Below, one piece after another: positions 31,517 to 37,638 of a stretch of DNA of 64,000 nt; position 1 is the stretch's first letter, and the number at the start of each line of letters is the position of its first letter. The stretch spans positions 1 through 64,000 of the forward strand of contig NZ_JNWQ01000028.1 in NCBI RefSeq assembly GCF_000716875.1, in the 5' to 3' direction. Below the pieces are notes generated by a model, which was given only the letters and a program-made list of their open reading frames with translations, was not told the origin of the DNA and made no database searches. This stretch comes from Streptomyces novaecaesareae (lineage in GTDB: Bacteria; Actinomycetota; Actinomycetes; Streptomycetales; Streptomycetaceae). The position numbers and the translations under genes are program-made.

Positions 31517-32371
31517 CTAACAACTGGGCGCTACGGCAGGGAGCCCGCGCCCGCGCAGCGCTGCGCGGGCACGGGCGACACCGCTCCTCGTGGCGGTGTC
31601 GCCGGTGCCGACCGCGACGGTTCTGGTGCTGAGGCCCGCGCACGGGCGGCAGATCCCGGGGCGGGGCACCGGATCGTGGCACTTGGCGCACTCGGCGTAG
31701 GACGGGGACGGAGGCGCCGCCTGCGCGGGCGGCATCTTGCGTTGGAGGCGGTCGCGCAGGATCGCGGCCGGCGAGTGCACGGGCGAGGGCAGGCTGGGGA
31801 CCAGGGCTTGGGCCAACTCGGCTGCGGTGCTGCCGCGTTCCAGCCACTGCGCGACGAGCGGTGCCAGTTGCAGGGCCTCGGCCTCGCCGACGCGCAGCCG
31901 GGGTTCGAGCCGGATCGCGCGGAAGAGTGCTGCCACCGCCGCGCGCGTCTGCTCGTCCGGTTGCGTCAACTGGGAGGGGAGGGTGGGTACTTCTCCCGGG
32001 TCCTTTACGGGAGGGGTGACAGCTCGGCCGGTGTCTCGCTCACCGGCGGCCGGACGGGGGACAACCGGTGCAGTTGCAAGCTGCGGGGTGTCGAAGACAT
32101 GGGCTTCGGAACGAATGGTGCCGTTGGGCAGCCGAACGCGGTGGACCTTGTAGTACCCGGCGTCCGTCAGCTCCTTGAGCGCACGGCGGACGGCGCCGCG
32201 TCCCTGCGGGCTGGTGTCGGCCATGTGCCGCCCGTCCTCGCGCCAGCCGTCGGGGCGGGAGAGCAGGTCCGCGAGGAGGCCCCGGGCGGTGTAGCTGAGG
32301 CGGCGGTCCTGGAGGAGGCCGTTCGGAAGAACGGTGAAACAGCGCGCGTGAGCGCTACGATGAATCTGCAT
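31517..32371 (-). CDS. Winged-helix DNA-binding protein with C-terminal zinc knuckle
   Basis: 284 residues from ATG 32369-32371. An upstream extension is possible, but MQIHRSAHARCFTVLPNGLLQDRRLSYTARGLL is the common family start. Residues about 20-100 form a replication-initiator-like winged helix (GRGAVRRALKELTDAGYYKVHRV). The C-terminal part carries Cys228-x2-Cys231 and Cys241-x2-Cys244, a likely zinc site. Such proteins occur repeatedly in Streptomyces accessory regions near XRE-type regulators. The last 30 residues are encoded by two strong DNA hairpins. It marks the left edge of the island. Confidence 0.75.
   Translation of the reverse strand: MQIHRSAHARCFTVLPNGLLQDRRLSYTARGLLADLLSRPDGWREDGRHMADTSPQGRGAVRRALKELTDAGYYKVHRVRLPNGTIRSEAHVFDTPQLATAPVVPRPAAGERDTGRAVTPPVKDPGEVPTLPSQLTQPDEQTRAAVAALFRAIRLEPRLRVGEAEALQLAPLVAQWLERGSTAAELAQALVPSLPSPVHSPAAILRDRLQRKMPPAQAAPPSPSYAECAKCHDPVPRPGICRPCAGLSTRTVAVGTGDTATRSGVARARAALRGRGLPAVAPSC
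31549..31603. terminator. Two tandem hairpins at the lipoprotein / winged-helix gene convergence
   Basis: A 22-nt perfect palindrome (31549-31570, arms GCCCGCGCAGC/GCTGCGCGGGC) is followed by a 10-bp hairpin GGCGACACCG/CGGTGTCGCC (31574-31583 and 31594-31603). They begin 37 bp after the lipoprotein stop, so they are well placed to end plus-strand transcription. Both lie inside the 3' coding end of the minus-strand winged-helix gene. Confidence 0.7.
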
Positions 32372-32576
32372 TGGGAGTGTCAGCTCCTGTGCCGGACCCC
32401 GGGGTGTTCCACCACCGCCGGGGTCTTCTCTGTTCTGTTGATGATGCGCAACGTAGCACAATCATCACGCTGAGTGCGAAGCGTTTGCGAGATCGGTTAA
32501 CAGGCGGGTAGTTGAGGGCGGGGCCATGGGGATGGCCACGGCCCCGAGCGCGTAGTTGTCCGGCCGCGCCTGTCGC

Positions 32577-33128
32577 TCAGGCGGGCTCGGTTGTGAGAAG
32601 GAAGTCGTCGGCGATGGCATCCATGAGCAGCTCGTCGCAGGGGCGGCCGAGCCAATGGCCGGACTGCCGCAGGCGGCCAGCTGGCTGGAATCCGGCCTTC
32701 TGGTAGGCCGCGATCCCTGCCGCGTTCGGCTCCAAAACCTTGAGCCACACCATCCGCAGGGCCGTGTACTCGAAGGCCCAACGAAGCGTCAGCTCTGTCG
32801 CCTCGGCAGCCAAGCCCTTCCCACGCGCCTCGGGGGCGAGGAGGACGACGTACTCGGCGGTCCTCACAGCAGGGTCGATCTGGAGAGTCGTGATGCCGAC
32901 GGGGGTGTGGTCGTCGGTGGTGACCACTTCGAACTGGGGGTAGTCGCGGTTACGACCCTGGGCCTCCCAGCCACCGGCGCGGACCTCCCAGGACTGGGCG
33001 ACCTGCGTACCGAAGCCCAGGATCGTGCCGGGGTCGTTCTCCCAGCGGTGGTAGTCGGCCAGGTGGTCATGATTGGTCATGGCCAGGCTGACGCGCTTGC
33101 CGGGCAGCAGGATGTGCGGGACGGACAT
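32577..33128 (-). CDS. GNAT acetyltransferase linked to a lasso-type cassette (AlbT-like candidate)
   Basis: 183 residues. GNAT fold with VGITTLQIDPAVRTAEYVVLLAPEARGKGLAAEATELTLRWAF (acetyl-CoA loop ARGKGLAAEA) and a late NAAGIAAYQKAGFQPAGRLR. ATG 33128 follows GAGGCTCCG and lies inside the 3' end of the B2 gene, overlapping it by 62 bp, so translation is probably coupled. Position after cyclase and B2 genes recalls albusnodin clusters, where an obligate GNAT acetylates a lysine of the lasso peptide (recalled). That makes peptide acetylation the leading hypothesis; ribosomal-protein or antibiotic acetylation remains possible. Confidence 0.78.
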   Translation of the reverse strand: MSVPHILLPGKRVSLAMTNHDHLADYHRWENDPGTILGFGTQVAQSWEVRAGGWEAQGRNRDYPQFEVVTTDDHTPVGITTLQIDPAVRTAEYVVLLAPEARGKGLAAEATELTLRWAFEYTALRMVWLKVLEPNAAGIAAYQKAGFQPAGRLRQSGHWLGRPCDELLMDAIADDFLLTTEPA

Positions 33129-33762
33129 CGGAGCCTCGTTCCAGGTCGGTCGGTGTGTTGATCGGCGTGTAGTCGCCAGTGTGCTCGGGTTCTTCGACCG
33201 GCAGGCCGTGAATGTCGCAGATCCAGGCGTGCAGTCGAATCGGGTCGGTGGCCACCCCATGCCGCCATGCACCCCCACGTCCGCCGAGCGCCAACAGGAG
33301 CGAAGCCGCGGTGGACTCCTCCAGGCAGGCGACGCGAGCGGGGAACCATCGGGCCGTCCAGCGGACCGACCGCACCACCAGACGGGCGTGGCTCGCTGCC
33401 GGGGCCGGAAGGTGGTGGCCGACTTCGGCGATGCGGCGCAGGCGCCCGAACCTCGTTCCCGGCCGGCCGACCGTGCGCACGGCAAGGGTCATCGCCAGGA
33501 TGGCCGCCGCAGTCAAGCGCCAGGCCCACGGTGGTGGGGTGACCGCCTGTAGGCGAGCGGGGGCTTCGCGCGTGCCCCACGACACCTGCGAGTCGCGGAC
33601 GATCACCGGGGCCGGCGCCGAGCTGTGTTCCAGGGCACCGAGCCAGCGGGTGAGCGCGTCGCCCGTGAGGACGATCGTCTCGCCGGTCAGGTAGTTGACA
33701 ACGACGCCCGCACGGCCGGTCAGGGCGGTGCGGGTGTGCCGCGAGGGTACTGGCCTTGTCAT
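33067..33762 (-). CDS. Lasso peptide biosynthesis B2-type leader peptidase (transglutaminase fold)
   Basis: 231 residues. The C-terminal half matches the Transglut_core3/B2 family: ARWFPARVACLEESTAASLLL with candidate catalytic Cys146, DPIRLHAW with His178, and Asp183 as likely third residue. The first 50 residues (AGVVVNYLTGETIVLTGDALTRWL) look like part of a PqqD/RRE-like leader-binding domain, so B1 and B2 functions may be fused. A hydrophobic patch follows near 80-97. ATG 33762 is preceded by GGAGGAGG and overlaps the cyclase stop by 4 bp. The peptidase would cleave a leader peptide, but no precursor gene was found nearby. Confidence 0.8.
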   Translation of the reverse strand: MTRPVPSRHTRTALTGRAGVVVNYLTGETIVLTGDALTRWLGALEHSSAPAPVIVRDSQVSWGTREAPARLQAVTPPPWAWRLTAAAILAMTLAVRTVGRPGTRFGRLRRIAEVGHHLPAPAASHARLVVRSVRWTARWFPARVACLEESTAASLLLALGGRGGAWRHGVATDPIRLHAWICDIHGLPVEEPEHTGDYTPINTPTDLERGSDVRPAHPAARQARQPGHDQS

Positions 33763-34361
33763 GATGCCTCCTCCCATCGAACCGCCTGTCCGACAGCAGT
33801 TGAGGCCCGGAGCCAGAGTTCTGTGCCGAGGACGGGTTCGATCAGCCCCCAGGGGATGTCGATGCCGAGCGCAGCGTTGCCCAGCAGCGAGCGCACAGCG
33901 GCCGGGCGGATGAGGCCGAGGTCGGCGAGGTGTCCGTCCGCGAGGTTCAGGGCGCGGATCTTGTTCGCGCGCAGTCCGTGATGGTGGTCCGCCGCGAACA
34001 CGCCCTTGGCGCCGCGCTGGACGACGTCCGGGGGCAGGAGGACCGTCACGGCGTCGGCCAGCAGTGGCTTGTACCGGCGGGCGGACCATCGCTGCGGCGC
34101 GGGTGTGGCGAGGACGGTTTCCACGATGCGGGCGTCCGTGAAGGGGTTGTGCATCTCGATGCCGTGTACGGCGGCGAGCTGGTTCTCCGTCGCGGCGGTA
34201 CGGCCTACATGGCGGGCCTCTCTCAGCAGGTAGCGGTCCGCGTGTCCTAGGTTGAGTGCGTCGTCGTACGGGGCGGTGGCGGAGTCGGCACTTGCGGGCC
34301 AGACTCGCCGATTGGGGAATGCAAGGGAGCTCCAGCTCGCACCCGAGGCTGTCAGGCAGTA
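33759..34361 (-). pseudogene. C-terminal fragment of a lasso peptide cyclase (asparagine-synthetase-like)
   Basis: The frame is open from an in-frame stop at 34362-34364 down to the TGA at 33759, 200 codons. The only normal start is ATG 34154, which leaves 131 residues. The sequence matches the end of McjC-type isopeptide-forming cyclases: ADRYLLREARHVGRTAATENQLAA, EMHNPFTDARIVETVLATP and RYKPLLADAV with GAKGVFAADHHHGLR. Full-length enzymes have about 600 residues, with a glutaminase-like N-terminus and an ATP-binding SGG(x)DS-type loop, both absent here. Neither alternative frame continues the homology upstream. The retained ATGA overlap with the B2 gene suggests the loss was recent. Confidence 0.8.
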
Positions 34362-34640
34362 CTACCGGAATCTCGATGCGCGCGTCGACCGAGCGGCCGG
34401 CGGACGCTGCGCTGACGCTGAGGGACACGCGGCCTCCAGTCTGTGAGCGGGGCAGGTACCGATGGCGCCGCCCGGGGGCCTTCCCGACAGGACCGGCGTA
34501 ACCGGCCCATCACCCTGGGCGACTGAGAACCATCAAACGCCTGCGGGCCGAGCAGAGACAGGGCGATCCTGTAGGCAGACGCTAGGCAGTTCAGTAGGCT
34601 GTCTGGCCCTCACCGGCGGCACCGCAGAGACGGGCCTCAG
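34362..34640. other. Intergenic region between the lasso remnant and the XRE regulator
   Basis: About 280 bp where the cyclase N-terminus and a precursor peptide would be expected. A minus-strand frame starting GTG at 34428 (preceded by GGAGG) reads SLSVSAASAGRSVDARIEIP and then runs in a shadow frame through the cyclase and B2 genes; it matches no cyclase region. No frame encodes a convincing lasso precursor (leader with conserved Thr before a Gly/Ala/Ser/Cys-starting core). The plus strand should hold the promoter of the XRE gene. Confidence 0.45.
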
Positions 34641-35821
34641 ATGACCAACGACGCGCTACGAAGGCTTCGTCTCGGGCGAGAGTGGACCCAGGGCGAGGTC
34701 GCGAGCCGGGCGAACGCCCGGATCAAGGCTGCGACAGGCCGTGAGTCGGCGATTGACGCCAATGTGATCAGCCGATTAGAACGTGGCGTGATCCGCTGGC
34801 CGACGCGGATGTCCGTGATGCTTTGCGCGGCATCTTCGGCGTGGCCACGAACGCAGAGCTGGGACTGTTCCCGAAGCGGACCCGGCGGGACCGTGAGGAG
34901 GTGAGTGAGTCGAAGCGCCGTGACTTCTTGGCCGTGTCCCTGGCCTCGATCTTGCCCGACGTGATTCCGTCCCCATCTTCCTTGGGGATGAAGGACGTTG
35001 ACGACATCGCCGAGCGAACCTTCGCTCTGGAGGAGTGGGACCGGCGAAGCGGAGGTCTCGCCACTCGCCATCTGGCCTTCGGTGAACTGCGAAGCGTCGT
35101 CGACCTCACCAAGTCATCGATGGGACCGCGCGTCCGCGACCGGCTGTGCGGCCAGATCGCCAATCTCGCGGACCTGGCGGCGTGGTCGGCGTTCGACGCT
35201 GGCCAGAGCGCGCCCGCACGAAGCACGTTCGGGCTTGGCATCAAGGCGGCCCAGGAGGCCGGCGATGAGGGGTTGCTGTGCCACGTCGCAACCGGCCTCG
35301 CCCGCCAGGAGATCGCCGAGCGCAAGCCGAGGGACGTCGTCGCCCTGGCCGACATGGCGATGGGCAATGTGCCGCTGTCGGCACTCGCGATGATTGCAGC
35401 GGTGAAGGCCCAGGCGTACGCCATCCAGGGCGACGAACCCGAGGTCATGCGACAGATCGCCCTCGCGGAGTCGATCTACAGCCGCGTAAGCGATCTCCGT
35501 AGCGAGCCACGCTGGATGTGGTACTTCACCGAGCACAAGCTGCACGGCGAGACCGGTCACGCCCTCTACCTGCTCGCGACGGTCAAGGGGAGACCCGTGT
35601 CCGACCTGGTGTCCCGACTCCGCCGAGCCGTGGACTCTCAGACCTCCAACCGCGCCCGCTCGAAGGCGATCGATACCGCCCAACTGGCAACGGTGCTCTA
35701 CCGTCAGGGCGCCCGGGAAGAAGCCGAGCACTACGCCCACACAGCCACTGACCTTTCCACCGTGGTCCGCTCCGCACGACTGCACGCCGCACTGGCCGAG
35801 ATGAGGAGAGCCCAAGCATGA
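34641..35821 (+). pseudogene. XRE-type transcriptional regulator, split by a frameshift
   Basis: The N-terminal HTH (residues 1-55: LRRLRLGREWTQGEVASRAN, DANVISRLERGVIRWP) is in one frame. The rest (DADVRDALRGIFGVATNAELGLF onward, about 335 residues with TPR-like helices) is in the -1 frame. The join is at about 34800-34803, where one G seems to be missing from TGGCCGACGCGG. Read across the shift, the product is an ordinary Streptomyces XRE regulator of about 393 residues. The cause may be a mutation, a sequencing error, or a shift product. It diverges from the lasso-type cassette, and its ATGA overlaps the next gene. Confidence 0.75.
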
Positions 35822-36120
35822 CCGTCGAAGACGTGATCAAGGAAGCCGCAGCTCGGGGTGTCGCGGGGCTCCCGGAGCCTTCCCACCTCACCCACATCCG
35901 GGTGTGGCCGGGCGCGTCACAGTGGGTCGGCGAGGTCGGCGAGCCGCCCCACAACGAAACGGTGGGGGATGGCATGTTCGACACCAAGGGTGAGGCCCGG
36001 GAAGCCGCCTTGAAGGCCGTCGCCGACGGCAGGGCCTCTCTGGTTGCCCTGCTTCCGGCGGATCTCGCAGCAACGGCCGCAGAGTGGCCGGAGCCGACCG
36101 TGGCCTTCTGGGACGTCTGA
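35818..36120 (+). CDS. Small acidic protein, unknown function
   Basis: 100 residues. The ATG overlaps the XRE gene stop by 4 bp (ATGA), so the two are translationally coupled. The sequence has a beta-rich part (HIRVWPGASQWVGEVGEP, AFWDV) and one helix (EAREAALKAVADGRASLVALL). No transmembrane segment, no signal peptide and no recognised family. Two strong hairpins follow. Possibly a partner or modulator of the XRE regulator, judged only from coupling. Confidence 0.65.
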   Translation: MTVEDVIKEAAARGVAGLPEPSHLTHIRVWPGASQWVGEVGEPPHNETVGDGMFDTKGEAREAALKAVADGRASLVALLPADLAATAAEWPEPTVAFWDV

Positions 36121-36130
36121 TGGCTGCAGG

Positions 36131-36163
36131 GCGACCGGTCTGAGAAGCGCTCAGACCGGTCGC
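36131..36163 (+). terminator. Terminator hairpin 1 after the XRE operon
   Basis: Perfect 14-bp stem GCGACCGGTCTGAG / CTCAGACCGGTCGC with loop AAGCG, 10 bp after the small-protein stop. Confidence 0.85.
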
Positions 36164-36191
36164 ATGTGGTCGGCGCAGGAGATCCTCGGGT

Positions 36192-36229
36192 CCTTCTGCC
36201 CTGCCGGACACCTCCGGCAGGGCAGAAGG
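36192..36229 (+). terminator. Terminator hairpin 2 before the methyltransferase gene
   Basis: Perfect 16-bp stem CCTTCTGCCCTGCCGG / CCGGCAGGGCAGAAGG with loop ACACCT. It lies 28 bp after hairpin 1 and 32 bp before the methyltransferase start. It either backs up hairpin 1 or forms a structure in the methyltransferase leader. Confidence 0.8.
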
Positions 36230-36261
36230 GCTAAGACGTCAATCACTCCGGAGCTGCCCCC

Positions 36262-37080
36262 ATGACGAGCAACACCGCACAGCAGGACGCCGCAGTCGCC
36301 GACAAGGTGATCCTCGCGAACAGTGCCTACGCCGACGGACGCCACCTGGCCGCCCGCCAGTCGATTTACCGGTGGCAGAGGCCGCAGTACGACCTGCCCG
36401 GGATCGTCGTTGAAGAGCTGGTCGGTACAAGGGGGATCGTCCTCGATGTCGGCTGTGGCAACGGCAAGTTCGTCAGCCGTCTACACAAGGACCGCCCGGA
36501 CCTTCGGGCCGTCGGGATGGACATCTCGGCGGGCATCCTCGCCGACGTTGCGAAGCCGGTTCTGGTGGCCGACGCTCAGGCCTTGCCCTTCGCCGACGGC
36601 AGCGCCGACGCCGTGCTGGCCCTGCACATGCTCTACCACGTCGGCGACATCGAGGCCGCGATCAAGGAACTGGCCCGCGCCCTCCGACCTGGCGGCGTGC
36701 TCATTGCCTCCACCAACAGCGACACCGACAAGCACGAACTGGACGAGCTCTGGGCCAAAGCTGCAGGAGACGTCCTCGGGATTCCCGAGGGGCCGGCGCG
36801 GGTCTCCCTCAGCTCTCGCTTCTCTCTGGAGAAGGCCCCCGGCTACCTGCGGACGGCGTTCAATGACATCCGGGTCCGGGAACTGCCCGGGACCATCGAG
36901 ATCACCGACCCCGCGCCAATCGTCGCCCACCTTGCCTCCTACGAGGCGTGGGCCGACCAATGCGGCGTCCCGTTCCGCGAAACCGTCGGGCGAGCAGCCC
37001 AGATCGCTGCTGCCACGATCGAGGCCGAGGGATCATTCAAAATCGCATGCCTTGGCGGCATCCTGATCTGCCGTCCCTGA
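36262..37080 (+). CDS. Class I SAM-dependent methyltransferase
   Basis: 272 residues. SAM-binding motif I is VLDVGCGNGKFVSRLH (about 54-70), followed by an acidic residue in GMDISAGIL, then ADAQALPFADGSADAVLALHMLYHV (motif II) and LARALRPGGVLIAST (motif III), i.e. the Methyltransf_11 type. The C-terminal half would define the substrate but is not recognised. It is isolated from the XRE operon by two hairpins and followed by the hairpin-rich zone. GC content is lower than in the core genes nearby, consistent with acquisition. Confidence 0.88.
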   Translation: MTSNTAQQDAAVADKVILANSAYADGRHLAARQSIYRWQRPQYDLPGIVVEELVGTRGIVLDVGCGNGKFVSRLHKDRPDLRAVGMDISAGILADVAKPVLVADAQALPFADGSADAVLALHMLYHVGDIEAAIKELARALRPGGVLIASTNSDTDKHELDELWAKAAGDVLGIPEGPARVSLSSRFSLEKAPGYLRTAFNDIRVRELPGTIEITDPAPIVAHLASYEAWADQCGVPFRETVGRAAQIAAATIEAEGSFKIACLGGILICRP

Positions 37081-37135
37081 CATCTGATTCGGCGGTTCTT
37101 GTTCCTCGTCGGTCGAATCGTTCCGTCATCTCGTG

Positions 37136-37168
37136 TGCTGGCCTTCGAGATCATCTCGAAGGCCAGCA
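37136..37168. repeat. Hairpin, 15-bp perfect stem
   Basis: TGCTGGCCTTCGAGA / TCTCGAAGGCCAGCA with a TCA loop, 56 bp after the methyltransferase stop. Likely the methyltransferase terminator, and the first of a run of hairpins reaching to 37612. Confidence 0.85.
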
Positions 37169-37257
37169 TCATGTTTCAGCGCTCGAATTCTTCGCAGCGA
37201 TGCAGAAATTGGATCAATCCCGACAGTGTCCAACATCGCCGCCGTCCTCCCTTTGTT

Positions 37258-37345
37258 CTGCGTAGGAAGTCGGTCTGGCCGACTTCCTACGCAGAAGAGC
37301 TTGGACAGTACCGTCGCCGCTTCGGTGCACCCGAAGCGGCGACGG
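37258..37345. repeat. Hairpin-pair repeat, copy 1
   Basis: Hairpin alpha has arms CTGCGTAGGAAGTCGG and CCGACTTCCTACGCAG (37258-37273 and 37279-37294, loop TCTGG; the stem extends 2 bp further to 37256-37296). Hairpin beta has arms CCGTCGCCGCTTCGG and CCGAAGCGGCGACGG (37311-37325 and 37331-37345, loop TGCAC). The same pair recurs at 37539-37612 with different loops, so the unit is duplicated. Confidence 0.85.
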
Positions 37346-37365
37346 CGGGTGGCGGGGGCAAGAAC

Positions 37366-37401
37366 TGGGCGGGCCCATCTGCTCGCGCATGGGCCCGCCC
37401 A
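37366..37401. repeat. Hairpin, 13-bp perfect stem
   Basis: TGGGCGGGCCCAT / ATGGGCCCGCCCA with a 10-base loop, located between the two hairpin-pair copies. Confidence 0.8.
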
Positions 37402-37458
37402 TTTGTGTTGATCACTCACCGGATCTGTTATCGATCTTCCCGGCGGCACCTGTTTCGG

Positions 37459-37485
37459 GCGGCCCGGCCGACTCGGCCGGGCCGC
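37459..37485. repeat. Hairpin, 12-bp perfect stem
   Basis: GCGGCCCGGCCG / CGGCCGGGCCGC with a 3-base ACT loop, located between the two hairpin-pair copies. Confidence 0.8.
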
Positions 37486-37538
37486 GTGAGTTGTTGTGTT
37501 CGTGGCCGGGTGGGTGGGCGGGTGCCTGTTCTTGCCCA

Positions 37539-37612
37539 CTGCACGGGAAGTCGGTTCGGCCGACTTCCTGCGCAGGAGGCGTCGCCGCTTCGGTGGTGCC
37601 GAAGCGGCGACG
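37539..37612. repeat. Hairpin-pair repeat, copy 2
   Basis: Hairpin alpha' arms are 37539-37554 and 37560-37575. They share GGAAGTCGG/CCGACTTCC exactly with copy 1; the outer stem has one G-U pair and one A-C mismatch, and the loop is TTCGG. Hairpin beta' arms CGTCGCCGCTTCGG / CCGAAGCGGCGACG (37580-37593, 37599-37612, loop TGGTG) are identical in their 14-nt arms to copy 1. It ends 27 bp from the stop of the convergent FHA-FtsK gene. The whole 37081-37638 stretch holds no supported gene. Confidence 0.85.
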
Positions 37613-37638
37613 GGGCGATCAAGGGGAAGGCGCAGGGC

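Noticed and set aside
33763..34509. Upstream extension of the B2 frame (453 codons when joined from GTG 34428)
   Set aside because: It overlaps the cyclase fragment in another frame, is Arg/Pro-rich as shadow frames are, and the B2 gene has its own GGAGGAGG and ATG at 33762. The first 20 residues from 34428 look somewhat protein-like but match nothing recognised.
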